A stretch of DNA of 64,000 nt. Source: SIG622 sp045600125. Its GTDB lineage: Bacteria > Bacillota > Clostridia > Oscillospirales > CAG-382. The stretch covers positions 20,090-84,089 of the forward strand of contig JAZRXH010000061.1 in the NCBI GenBank assembly GCA_045600125.1. The letters run 5' to 3'. The notes under the pieces are model-generated. The model saw only the letters and a program-made list of their open reading frames with translations, was not told the DNA's origin and ran no database searches. Position numbers and translations under genes: made by a program. Shown in pieces: positions 26,427 through 35,628 of this stretch (positions are counted from its first letter, which is position 1; each line of letters starts with the position of its first letter).

Positions 26427-28130
26427 TTACTTCTTCGTCGCCGTGCCGTACTTGATCGCATCCATTTCACGGATGGCGCTTCTCTTGATCTTGCCGTTGA
26501 AGGTCTTGGGAAGGTCGTCCACGTATTCGACGATTCTCGGGTACTTGTAGGGCGCCGTGTTCTTCTTTACGTAGTTCTGAAGTTCTTTTGTCAGCTCTTC
26601 GGTACCCTCGTAGCCATCGTTGAGGACGATGGCGGCTTTTACGACAAAGCCTCTCATGGGATCCGGTACGCCGGTAACGGCGACCTCACGGACAGCATCG
26701 TGCTCGAGAAGAACGCTTTCGATTTCAAACGGTCCGATACGGTAACCGGAGGACTTGATCACGTCATCGTTTCTTCCCACATAGCGGAAGATGCCCTGCT
26801 CGTCACGGTAGGCGGTGTCACCGGTGTGATAGTAGCCGCCGTACATGGCGTTAGCGGTGTCCTCTTTGCTGAAATTATAGGTGTCGATAAGACCGCAGCT
26901 CTTTCTGGTGGTGCTGAGGACACGGATGCTGATCTCGCCGGTGGTACCTCTCTGACACTGGTTGTTGTCGCTGTCGAGAATGTACACGTCGAAGCCGGGA
27001 ACGGCAAAGCCGAGAGCACCGGGAACGGGATCCGTCCACGGGTAAAGCTCGGCGATGACGAGAGGTGTTTCGGTCTGGCCGAAGCCCTCGTAGATCATAT
27101 GTCCCGTTGCCTTTTTCCAGTTGTTGAAGATTTCGGGATTCAGCGCTTCCCCGGCACTGCAGCAGTGGGTGAGGGAGGAGAGGTCATAGGAAGCAACGTC
27201 CTCTTCCAGAAGCATTCTGTACATCGTGGGAGGAACACAGAAGGTGGTCACCTTGTATTTCTCCATGATTGAGAGAACGTTCTTGGCGTTGAATCTCTCA
27301 AAGTCATAGACCATAATGGCGCTTTCACCGAACCACTGACCGTAGCACTTGCCCCAAAGAGCCTTTGCCCATCCGGTGTCGGCAACGGTGAAATGCAGAC
27401 CCCCGTCCACAACTCTGTGCCAGAACACACCGGTCATGATGTGCCCCAGCGGATATTTGAAGTTATGCGAGATGATCTTCGGATAGCCGGTCGTACCGGA
27501 GGAGAAAGCCATCAGCATGGTGTCGTCCACCTTGGTGGCGTTCTTACCGGTAGGTCTCTGCCACTTGTCGCTTGCCATGGCAAAGCCCTCTTCAAAGTCG
27601 AGCCAGCCTTCGATCTTTTTGTGACCGAGAACGAGCTTCAGCTCGATAGTCTCATACTGATCCTTGCAGCCATCGAATTCCTCGGTACAGTTGCCGTGTC
27701 CGGTGATGATGGCTGCCTTCAGCTTTCCGGCGTTGCAGCGGTAGAGATAGTCCTTGGTTTTCAGCATATCGGTCGCCTGCACCGCAATGGCGCCGATCTT
27801 GTGAAGTCCCATCAGGCAGAACCAGAAGTAGTAACTTCTTCTCATAACGAGAAGGACTCTGTCACCCTTCTTGATTCCCAGGTATTTCAGATAATTGGCA
27901 GCCTTGTTGGAGTTCAGCATCATGTCGCGGAAGGTGAACTTCTTTTCCTCGCCCTCGTCATTTACATAAACCATGGCGAGCTTTTCGGGCTGCGTATTTC
28001 CGAGTACATCCAGAACATCGTAGGCAAAGTTGAAATTATCGTTGTAGGTGAGGTTGTAGTTTCTCTGAACATCCTTCAGCGAGATAAAATCATCTCTCGA
28101 TGCGCCTACGAATTTTTCATAAATAGCCAT
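26427..28130 (-). CDS. AMP-forming acyl-CoA synthetase (short/medium or branched-chain acids)
   Basis: 567 aa, ANL superfamily. The P-loop-like FSSGTTGYPKI, YEGFGQTE, YHTGD and the C-terminal catalytic lysine block FNGKIKR are all intact. Overall layout resembles acetyl-CoA and medium-chain (ACSM-type) synthetases: it activates a carboxylic acid with ATP and CoA. It is last in the minus-strand operon with the 2-oxoacid:ferredoxin oxidoreductase and ilvE, which points to branched-chain acids such as isobutyrate or isovalerate as substrates (inference). The gap to the XRE-cupin gene is 50 nt. Confidence 0.88.
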   Translation of the reverse strand: MAIYEKFVGASRDDFISLKDVQRNYNLTYNDNFNFAYDVLDVLGNTQPEKLAMVYVNDEGEEKKFTFRDMMLNSNKAANYLKYLGIKKGDRVLLVMRRSYYFWFCLMGLHKIGAIAVQATDMLKTKDYLYRCNAGKLKAAIITGHGNCTEEFDGCKDQYETIELKLVLGHKKIEGWLDFEEGFAMASDKWQRPTGKNATKVDDTMLMAFSSGTTGYPKIISHNFKYPLGHIMTGVFWHRVVDGGLHFTVADTGWAKALWGKCYGQWFGESAIMVYDFERFNAKNVLSIMEKYKVTTFCVPPTMYRMLLEEDVASYDLSSLTHCCSAGEALNPEIFNNWKKATGHMIYEGFGQTETPLVIAELYPWTDPVPGALGFAVPGFDVYILDSDNNQCQRGTTGEISIRVLSTTRKSCGLIDTYNFSKEDTANAMYGGYYHTGDTAYRDEQGIFRYVGRNDDVIKSSGYRIGPFEIESVLLEHDAVREVAVTGVPDPMRGFVVKAAIVLNDGYEGTEELTKELQNYVKKNTAPYKYPRIVEYVDDLPKTFNGKIKRSAIREMDAIKYGTATKK

Positions 28131-28180
28131 TTCTTTCTTATTCCTTTCGCAAGAGGTATATTGTCAAAAAGTATTTCTCA

Positions 28181-28732
28181 TTACTTTATGACGACGGCAA
28201 GAAACTGAACCTCTTTATCTCCCATGGCGACCTCTGCATGAGGAACGCTTGAATCGAAGTACACACTGTCACCCTTGGAAAGCTCATAAGAAATATCGCC
28301 GATATAAAGCATCATCTTTCCGGAAAGGACGTAGTTGAATTCCTGACCTTCATGACCGTGCATCACGGGGGGCTTGTTATCGGGGACAATGGTAACGAGG
28401 AAAGGCTCAGCCTTCTTGTTACGGAAGGTATATGCAAGATGCTTGTAGTCGTATTCGTCTTCGCTCTTGATGGAATAGCCCTTTCCCTTTTTGACCATGC
28501 AGCAAAGGTTCAGAGTCGGAGCGCTGCCGCTGATCAGGTCAAGGACGTCGACGCCGAGGATCTCCGCTGCGTTGTAAATGAAACTGAAGGAGAAATCCAT
28601 TTCGCCGTTTTCATAGGCCTCGTAGGTATCTTCATCTACGTTCAGCTTTGCGCACATTTCTTCGGCAGTGATGTCCATGTCCTCACGGAGAGAGCGAAGT
28701 CTTATACCGATGTCTTTTATCTGTTCGTTCAT
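28181..28732 (-). CDS. XRE-family transcriptional regulator with cupin domain
   Basis: 183 aa. N-terminal helix-turn-helix of the XRE type (about 5-65) and a C-terminal cupin_2 barrel (about 110-182) with GHEGQEFNYVLSG and YFDSSVPHAEVAMG holding the His/Glu metal or ligand site. Regulators of this architecture sense small molecules. Lying inside the operon between korC and the acyl-CoA synthetase, it is a good candidate for the pathway regulator. Confidence 0.88.
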   Translation of the reverse strand: MNEQIKDIGIRLRSLREDMDITAEEMCAKLNVDEDTYEAYENGEMDFSFSFIYNAAEILGVDVLDLISGSAPTLNLCCMVKKGKGYSIKSEDEYDYKHLAYTFRNKKAEPFLVTIVPDNKPPVMHGHEGQEFNYVLSGKMMLYIGDISYELSKGDSVYFDSSVPHAEVAMGDKEVQFLAVVIK

Positions 28733-28767
28733 GGTGTATCCTCCGGATATGAAAATAGATTATGCGA

Positions 28768-29296
28768 TCATGCCTCGTAGTTGTAGCCGAGCTCAACGGC
28801 CTTCATATTGAGGTCGAAGAGATCCTGCTTCTTGGCGGAAACGACCTTCTTCATAGCGCCTTCCACGGCATCGTAGGGGAGAACGCCGCTGTTCTTGAGA
28901 AGTGCGCCCATGATGATCATGTTGGCAAGGCCTGTGAGCTTGTTGTCCGATGCGAGCTTGGTTGCGGGGATGTAGATGACCTTAACGTCTTTTCTTTCAA
29001 CCTTCTTGTCGATGAGGGAGCTGTCCACGTAAATGGCGCCGCCTGCCTTGGTGTCGTTTTCGTACTTCTCGAGGGAGGGGGTGTTCATGGCGATGAGGAT
29101 GTCGGGCTTATCCACGATGGGAGAGCCGATGTTGCCGTCGCTGAGGATGATGCTGCAGTTTGCCGTACCGCCTCTCATTTCGGGACCGTAGGAAGGAAGC
29201 CACGTTACCTCCTTGTCAAGATTAAGACCGCCGTTTGCAAGGAACTTACCCGCAAAGAGGATTCCCTGACCGCCGAAGCCGGCTATAAGGATCTGA

Positions 29297-29304
<8 letters not shown>
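28768..29304 (-). CDS. korC: 2-oxoacid:ferredoxin oxidoreductase, gamma subunit
   Basis: 178 aa. The N-terminal GFGGQGILFAGKFLA is the hallmark of the gamma subunit, which contributes to CoA binding. The start overlaps the end of korB by 8 nt. It is the third subunit of the korDABC cluster. Confidence 0.92.
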
Positions 29305-30055
<751 letters not shown>

Positions 30056-30059
30056 GAGA

Positions 30060-31124
30060 TTAACCTCCAATCTTGTTCGCTTCGTCGATCTTCGCAAGGA
30101 TGTTCTCGACGGTGGGGATCATGCCGCCGGTTCTCGAGCAAAGGAGAACGGGCTTCCTGCAGCGGATGGAGAGCTCAACGTCTTCGATCATCTGACCCAT
30201 ATTGAGCTCCACCGAAACGAATGCCTTGACCTTGTCGGCAGCGGCAAGGAGAGCCTTCTTCGGGAACGGCCAGAGAGTGATGGGACGGATCATGCCGACC
30301 TTGATACCCTTGGCGCGGGCTTCGTCAATGGCGTTCTGCGAAACTCTTGCGGCTACGCCGAAGGCTACGATGCAGATCTCGGCGTCTTCCATCCTGTATT
30401 CCTCGTACATGACCTCGTTTTCTTCCACGAGGGCGTACTTCTTGTATCTTTCAATGTTGAATACTTCCAGCTCGTCCGGCTTTAAGAAGAGGGAGTTTAC
30501 GATGTTGGGCTTTCTTTCGCCCTTGGTGCCGGTAAGAGCCCAGGGCTTGTCGTACTTCTTGACTTCGCCCATATCGAGGCTGACAGGCTCCATCATCTGA
30601 CCCATGGTGCCGTCTGCGAGGAGCATGGTGGTCATTCTGTACTTGTCGGCAAGATCGAAGCCCTTGAAGGTGAGGCTGACCATTTCACCCACCGATGCGG
30701 GAGCAAGGACGATCATATGATAGTCGCCGTGACCGCCGCCGCGGGTCGCCTGGAAGTAGTCGGACTGAGAGGGCTGGATACCGCCGAGTCCGGGACCGCC
30801 TCTCTGCACGTTGACAACGAGGGCGGGAAGATCGCAGCCTGCAAGATAGGAGAGACCTTCGCTCTTGAGGGAGATTCCGGGGGAGGAGGAGGAGGTCATG
30901 ACACGCTTACCGGTGGAGGAAACGCCGATGACCATGTTGATCGCAGCGATCTCACTTTCCGCCTGCAGGAACACGCCGCCCTCCACCTTGGGAAGTCTCT
31001 TGGACATATACGCTGCAACCTCTGTCTGAGGGGTGATGGGGTATCCGAAGTAGTGGTGACAGCCCGCCATAATGGCAGCTTCCGCCATGGCTTCATTACC
31101 CTTCATAAGTACCTTTTCGCTCAT
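30060..31124 (-). CDS. korA: 2-oxoacid:ferredoxin oxidoreductase, alpha subunit (VorB-like)
   Basis: 354 aa. The MKGNEAMAEAAI opening and FGYPITPQTE are typical of the alpha subunits of 2-oxoisovalerate (VOR, VorB) and 2-oxoglutarate (KOR) oxidoreductases. These enzymes oxidatively decarboxylate 2-oxo acids to acyl-CoA with ferredoxin, or run in reverse and carboxylate acyl-CoA. VorB-like wording and the neighbouring ilvE and acyl-CoA ligases favour branched-chain 2-oxo acids, but substrate cannot be fixed by eye. Confidence 0.93.
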   Translation of the reverse strand: MSEKVLMKGNEAMAEAAIMAGCHHYFGYPITPQTEVAAYMSKRLPKVEGGVFLQAESEIAAINMVIGVSSTGKRVMTSSSSPGISLKSEGLSYLAGCDLPALVVNVQRGGPGLGGIQPSQSDYFQATRGGGHGDYHMIVLAPASVGEMVSLTFKGFDLADKYRMTTMLLADGTMGQMMEPVSLDMGEVKKYDKPWALTGTKGERKPNIVNSLFLKPDELEVFNIERYKKYALVEENEVMYEEYRMEDAEICIVAFGVAARVSQNAIDEARAKGIKVGMIRPITLWPFPKKALLAAADKVKAFVSVELNMGQMIEDVELSIRCRKPVLLCSRTGGMIPTVENILAKIDEANKIGG

Positions 31125-31163
31125 TTTATGAACATTCCTTTCTTTATCGTTTTGAGTCCGTCG

Positions 31164-31367
31164 TTATCTTTCGACGGTAATGATGCAGTCGGGGCACATG
31201 GTGGCACAGAAAGCGCAGCCGACGCATTTTTCCGGATCGGTGATGCCTGCGGGATGGTAGCCCTTGGCGTTGAGAGTGTCCTTCAGAGCCACGAGCTTCT
31301 TCGGGCAGGCTGTAACGCAAAGACCGCAGCCCTTGCACATTTCTTCGTTGAACGTGAGTTTTGCCAT
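31164..31367 (-). CDS. korD: 4Fe-4S ferredoxin subunit of the 2-oxoacid oxidoreductase (delta)
   Basis: 67 aa. Two CxxCxxCxxxCP-type clusters (CKGCGLCVTACP and CVGCAFCATMCP), the dicluster ferredoxin that passes electrons from korAB. The order korD-korA-korB-korC is conserved in many anaerobes. Confidence 0.95.
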   Translation of the reverse strand: MAKLTFNEEMCKGCGLCVTACPKKLVALKDTLNAKGYHPAGITDPEKCVGCAFCATMCPDCIITVER

Positions 31368-31384
31368 TGCTGTATCGTCCTTTC

Positions 31385-32080
31385 TTAATTGGATTTGAAT
31401 GTCTGTCTTACGTAGAGCTTCAGAGGAAGGATGTTTTCGATTCTGTCACAAACAGACTCGCACAGATCGTGCCGCACACCGTGGAACCGGATGGGAAGCC
31501 CCGTAAGAAGAGAAACCTCTTCTGCATACGGAAGTCCCGCAAGAACGCATTCCGCATTTGTTTCGTCGCCGAGATTCGAGTTGTTGACGATGCCGGTGAA
31601 ACGCATACCGGCGGCGTCCTCGATTTCTTTCATCACCTCGACGGCGTCCTTCGGGGTGTGGGTAAGATACCGGTGTCTGTTGATGACGAACAGCATTTCG
31701 TAGTTGTTTTCCTCGAGGATATACGGCGTATACCGTCCCAGTGCCAGCGCTCCCCGGTCGTCGCCGCCTACGTCGATCACGGCGTTGATCGTCCTGTCGT
31801 GTACGATGGCGTAAGCCTCCGGGGGAAGAGCGGGGGTGTCCACGTTGGTATTCGCATAAGGGGAGGAGATCATGCGGATGCTGTTCTCTTCAAGGACGGC
31901 TGCTGCGTCCTTGGTGCGGAAATAGGGATTTACGATATCCAGGTCGGCTATTGTAACGTGATCCTTGCCGAGCTTTCTCATGGCAAGAGCGTAGTTTACG
32001 GCAATGTTGGTCTTTCCGCTGCCATAGTGTCCTGCGAATACCGTTATCCTTTTCAGATCTTTCAAAGCTTTAAGGTCCAT
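31385..32080 (-). CDS. MinD/ParA-like P-loop ATPase, unknown role
   Basis: 231 aa. Walker A GHYGSGKTNIA, a switch-like DLDIVNPYFR, and DVGGDDRGALALG as the Walker B/switch II region. It belongs to the SIMIBI (CobQ/MinD/ParA) group but lacks the upstream signature lysine of the KGG type. The start at ATG 32080 overlaps the end of ilvE by 19 nt; the ORF also has a GTG at 32107. Similar genes are found in front of kor/vor clusters in other Firmicutes by my recollection, but no function is established. Confidence 0.75.
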   Translation of the reverse strand: MDLKALKDLKRITVFAGHYGSGKTNIAVNYALAMRKLGKDHVTIADLDIVNPYFRTKDAAAVLEENSIRMISSPYANTNVDTPALPPEAYAIVHDRTINAVIDVGGDDRGALALGRYTPYILEENNYEMLFVINRHRYLTHTPKDAVEVMKEIEDAAGMRFTGIVNNSNLGDETNAECVLAGLPYAEEVSLLTGLPIRFHGVRHDLCESVCDRIENILPLKLYVRQTFKSN

Positions 32081-33120
32081 CCGAACGTATCTTCCTTCTT
32101 GCCCCACTGGATACCGGTGAGAATATCATAGAGCATCTGGGTCACCTCGCCGATCTCGTTGTTGTTGACAACGTATTCCTTGCCGTCGTATGCGAGCTTG
32201 CCGATGGGAGAAACGACAGCGGCAGTACCGCAGCCCCAAGCCTCTTCGAGAGTACCCTCCTCCATAGCCTTGGTCAACTCGTCAACCGAGAGGAGTCTTT
32301 CGGAAACCTTGTAGCCCTTGCTCTTGAGGAGCTCGATGCAGGACTTTCTGGTGATACCGGGAAGGATGGAACCGGTGAGGGCGGGGGTTACGATCTCGCC
32401 GGCGATCTTGAACATAACGTTCATGGCGCCGACTTCTTCGATGTACTTTCTTTCAACGCCGTCAAGCCAGAGAACCTGGGTATAGCCCTTTTCCTCTGCC
32501 TTTGCGCCGGCTCTGTTGGCAGCCGCATAGTTACCGCCGCACTTAGCGTAGCCGGTACCGCCTCTGACGGCTCTTACGTCGTCCTTTTCGATCATAATCT
32601 TAACGGGGTTGATGCCTTCCTTGTAGTAGCTGCCGCTGGGGGAAGCGATGATCATGAAGGTAGCGTTGTTGATGCTGTGTACGCCGAGGTGCTCGTCGTT
32701 GCCGAAGAGGAAGGGACGGATGTAGAGGGATTCGCCTGCGCCGTAGGGTACCCAGTCCTTTTCAAACTTTACAAACTCGGTGATAGCCTGGAGCATATCC
32801 TCCTCGGGAATCTGCGGAAGCTGAAGTCTTTCGGCGGAGTTGTTCATTCTTCTGACGTTCTCGATGGGTCTGAAGAGCTGGATGGAACCGTCGGCGCACC
32901 GGTAAGCCTTGAGGCCCTCGAAAATCTCTGCGCCGTAGTGGAATACGGTCGCTGCGGGATGGAGCTCGATCCTTCCGAAGGGAACGATCCGTGCGTCGTG
33001 CCAACCGATGTTCTTGGAGTAATCCATAATGAACATATGGTCGGAGAAGTATGTGCCGAAGCCGAGGTTCTCGGTTACCTTAGTCTTGGGGGCTGTTGTC
33101 TTGGTGATTTTGATTTCCAT
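32062..33120 (-). CDS. ilvE: Branched-chain-amino-acid aminotransferase
   Basis: 352 aa, class IV PLP aminotransferase of the longer (eukaryote-like) subtype. EIFEGLKAYR and the PLP-lysine block YAKCGGNYAAA are present, with EVGAMNVMF and GSILPGITRKS later. It exchanges amino groups between glutamate and the 2-oxo acids of valine, leucine and isoleucine. In this operon it links the products of korABCD with amino acids. Confidence 0.95.
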   Translation of the reverse strand: MEIKITKTTAPKTKVTENLGFGTYFSDHMFIMDYSKNIGWHDARIVPFGRIELHPAATVFHYGAEIFEGLKAYRCADGSIQLFRPIENVRRMNNSAERLQLPQIPEEDMLQAITEFVKFEKDWVPYGAGESLYIRPFLFGNDEHLGVHSINNATFMIIASPSGSYYKEGINPVKIMIEKDDVRAVRGGTGYAKCGGNYAAANRAGAKAEEKGYTQVLWLDGVERKYIEEVGAMNVMFKIAGEIVTPALTGSILPGITRKSCIELLKSKGYKVSERLLSVDELTKAMEEGTLEEAWGCGTAAVVSPIGKLAYDGKEYVVNNNEIGEVTQMLYDILTGIQWGKKEDTFGWTLKL

Positions 33121-33168
33121 GGTGATTTTCCTTTCTATGATTTGTTTTGTTTTTATATTCTTAGCCTT

Positions 33169-35628
33169 TCAGCTTTGAGTAACGATGCCTTCTATTTTCT
33201 TGATGCCGAGCGCTTCCACCGCTTCCTCACGCATCTTGTACTTGAGGATCTTGCCGGCGGCGTTGGTGGGGAAGGAGTCGACGAAGCGGATGTACTTCGG
33301 GCACTTGTGCCTTGCCATGTGATCGAGAATGTACTGCTTCATCTCATCCACCGTGATCTTTTCACCCTCTTTCAGGATGATGCAAGCCATGATCTCTTCG
33401 CCGTACTGCTCGTCCGGGATACCGATGACCTGCACGTCGCTGACGGCGGGATGAGTGTATATGAACTCTTCGATCTCTTTCGGATAGATGTTCTCGCCGC
33501 CCCGGATGATCATGTCCTTGAGCCGTCCGGTGATGCGGTAGTTGCCTTCGGGAGTACGGAGGGCAATATCACCGGTATGGAGCCAGCCGTCGCTGTCGAT
33601 GGCTTTGGCGGTCGCCTCCGGCATTTTGTAATAGCCCTTCATGACGTTGTAGCCTCTTGCCACGAATTCACCGGGCGTATTGTCGGGAAGGTCTGCTCCC
33701 GTTTCGGGGTCTATGATCTTGCACTCGATTTCGGGAAGCGCACGTCCGACGGTGGAAACACGCACCGAAATCGGGTCGTCGGTGGAGCTCATGGTACAGC
33801 CGGGGGACGCTTCGGTCTGCCCGTAAACGATGGTGATGTCGGTCATGTTCATCTTGTTCACGACCTCGTTCATCACCGGCTCGGGGCAGGGCGAACCCGC
33901 CATGATACCCGTCCGCAGATGCGAGAAGTCGGTCTTTTCAAAGTCGGGATGCTCGAGAAGCGCAATGAACATGGTGGGCACTCCGTGGAATGCGGTGATC
34001 CTCTCCTTGTCGATGCAGGCAAGAGCGCTCTTCGGTGAGAAGTAGGGGAGCGGCAGGAGCGTTCCGCCGTGGGTCATGGTCGCCGTCATGGCGAGCACCA
34101 TGCCGAAGCAGTGGAACATGGGCACCTGGATCATCATTCTGTCCGCCGTGGAAAGATCCATGCGGTCGCCGATGCACTTTCCGTTGTTCACCACGTTGTA
34201 GTGCGTGAGCATAACTCCTTTTGGGAAGCCGGTGGTACCGGAGGTGTACTGCATATTGCAGACGCTGTTCACATCGACGGCGCTCGCCATGATGCGGACC
34301 TCTTCGGGGCTGACCGTTTTTCCCATCTCCAGCGCCTTTTCCCACGTCAGCCATCCGTCCCGCTTATAGCCGACGGTGATGACGTAGCGAAGGAAGGGAA
34401 GTCTTTCGGAGCGGAGCGGGGAGGCGGACGGCTTTCCGTCGTTTTCGGGACAAAGCTCGTGGATGATGTCCGCATAGCTCGTGTCCTTGGCTCCCTCGGT
34501 CATGATGAGGATCCTTGTATCGGACTGACGGAGCAGATATTCGATTTCATGGATCTTATACGCCGTGTTGACCGTTACGAGAACGGCGCCCAGCTTTACC
34601 GTCGCCCAAAAGGCGATGTACCACTGCGGCACGTTTGATGCCCAGACCGCCACATGGGAACCGGCTCTCACACCGAGAGCAATAAGAGATCTTGCAAACT
34701 CGTCAACGTCCTCACGGAACTCTTTATAGGTTCTCGTATAGTCCAGCGTCGTGTATTTGAAGGCGTACTGGTCGGGGAAGTTCTCCACCATCTTGTCGAG
34801 GACCTCGGAGAAGGTCTTCTCGATGAGGGTATCCTTTTTCCAGATGAATCTTCCGTCGCCCTTCTTGTTGCGGTAAAGCACGGGCTTCGCCTTCGAGAGG
34901 GTATCGTATCTCGTCATGAAGTTGGAGAAGTGAGGGAACACGATCTCCGGACTTCCCAGCTCCGGCACCCATGCCGGATCCCATTCCATCGAGATATAGC
35001 CGCTGTAATTCACGCTGCGCAGAGCGCGGATGAGATTGTCGACTGGAAGCGAACCCTCGCCGATGAGGCAATAACTGCCGCTGTCCTCGGAATCCTTCAG
35101 GTGGATGTGCAGAATGTTGGCGCCGAGGTTCGTTACGGTCGTTTCCGGGCTCTCGTGCATGACACGGTAGGTGTAGTGAAAGTCCCACAGAGCACCGAGG
35201 CTGTCGCTGGAAAAGGAGCAGAACAGACGGTGGAGCTCTTCGGTGTCGGCGTATTTACCGACCGTCTCGATGAGGAGCACCTTCCCGTTTTCCTCCGCTT
35301 CGGGAAGGACACGGGAAATGAACGCCTTGCCGTCCTCGGTGGATTTCAGCCGGATGAACGGTACGTGGAGTCTTTTGGCGGCGGCGAGTACCTTTTCGAA
35401 TTCGGCATAGGTATTATCGGAATCGTCCGAAATATCGCCCATCAGGTCGATGCAGGGGATCTTCAGCTTTTCCTCACAGATCCGGCGGTATAAGACGTTC
35501 TGTCTTGATTCGGGAACCGCCGAAATGTCGTGCAGCTCGAAGCCGTCGAACCGGTAATCCTTTGCAAAGCCTATGTAATCCTCTACGGAATACTTTTCCC
35601 ACTTGTTGGTGGAAAAGGAGATGTTCAT
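33169..35628 (-). CDS. Fusion of a sugar-phosphate-isomerase-like TIM barrel and an acyl-CoA synthetase
   Basis: 819 aa in one uninterrupted frame. Residues ~1-265 form a xylose-isomerase-like (AP endonuclease 2 superfamily) barrel, with putative metal ligands in IETVGK, LWDFHYT, HIHLKD and SMEWDP all preserved. Residues ~280-810 are a full AMP-forming acyl-CoA synthetase: YTSGTTGFPKG (about 462), YGQTEASPG, LHTGDIA and NAAGKILKYKM with the catalytic lysine. Each half is normally a separate protein. The start overlaps the LeuA-like stop by 4 nt (ATGA). Whether the barrel acts on the same substrate or a precursor is unknown. Confidence 0.85.
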   Translation of the reverse strand: MNISFSTNKWEKYSVEDYIGFAKDYRFDGFELHDISAVPESRQNVLYRRICEEKLKIPCIDLMGDISDDSDNTYAEFEKVLAAAKRLHVPFIRLKSTEDGKAFISRVLPEAEENGKVLLIETVGKYADTEELHRLFCSFSSDSLGALWDFHYTYRVMHESPETTVTNLGANILHIHLKDSEDSGSYCLIGEGSLPVDNLIRALRSVNYSGYISMEWDPAWVPELGSPEIVFPHFSNFMTRYDTLSKAKPVLYRNKKGDGRFIWKKDTLIEKTFSEVLDKMVENFPDQYAFKYTTLDYTRTYKEFREDVDEFARSLIALGVRAGSHVAVWASNVPQWYIAFWATVKLGAVLVTVNTAYKIHEIEYLLRQSDTRILIMTEGAKDTSYADIIHELCPENDGKPSASPLRSERLPFLRYVITVGYKRDGWLTWEKALEMGKTVSPEEVRIMASAVDVNSVCNMQYTSGTTGFPKGVMLTHYNVVNNGKCIGDRMDLSTADRMMIQVPMFHCFGMVLAMTATMTHGGTLLPLPYFSPKSALACIDKERITAFHGVPTMFIALLEHPDFEKTDFSHLRTGIMAGSPCPEPVMNEVVNKMNMTDITIVYGQTEASPGCTMSSTDDPISVRVSTVGRALPEIECKIIDPETGADLPDNTPGEFVARGYNVMKGYYKMPEATAKAIDSDGWLHTGDIALRTPEGNYRITGRLKDMIIRGGENIYPKEIEEFIYTHPAVSDVQVIGIPDEQYGEEIMACIILKEGEKITVDEMKQYILDHMARHKCPKYIRFVDSFPTNAAGKILKYKMREEAVEALGIKKIEGIVTQS

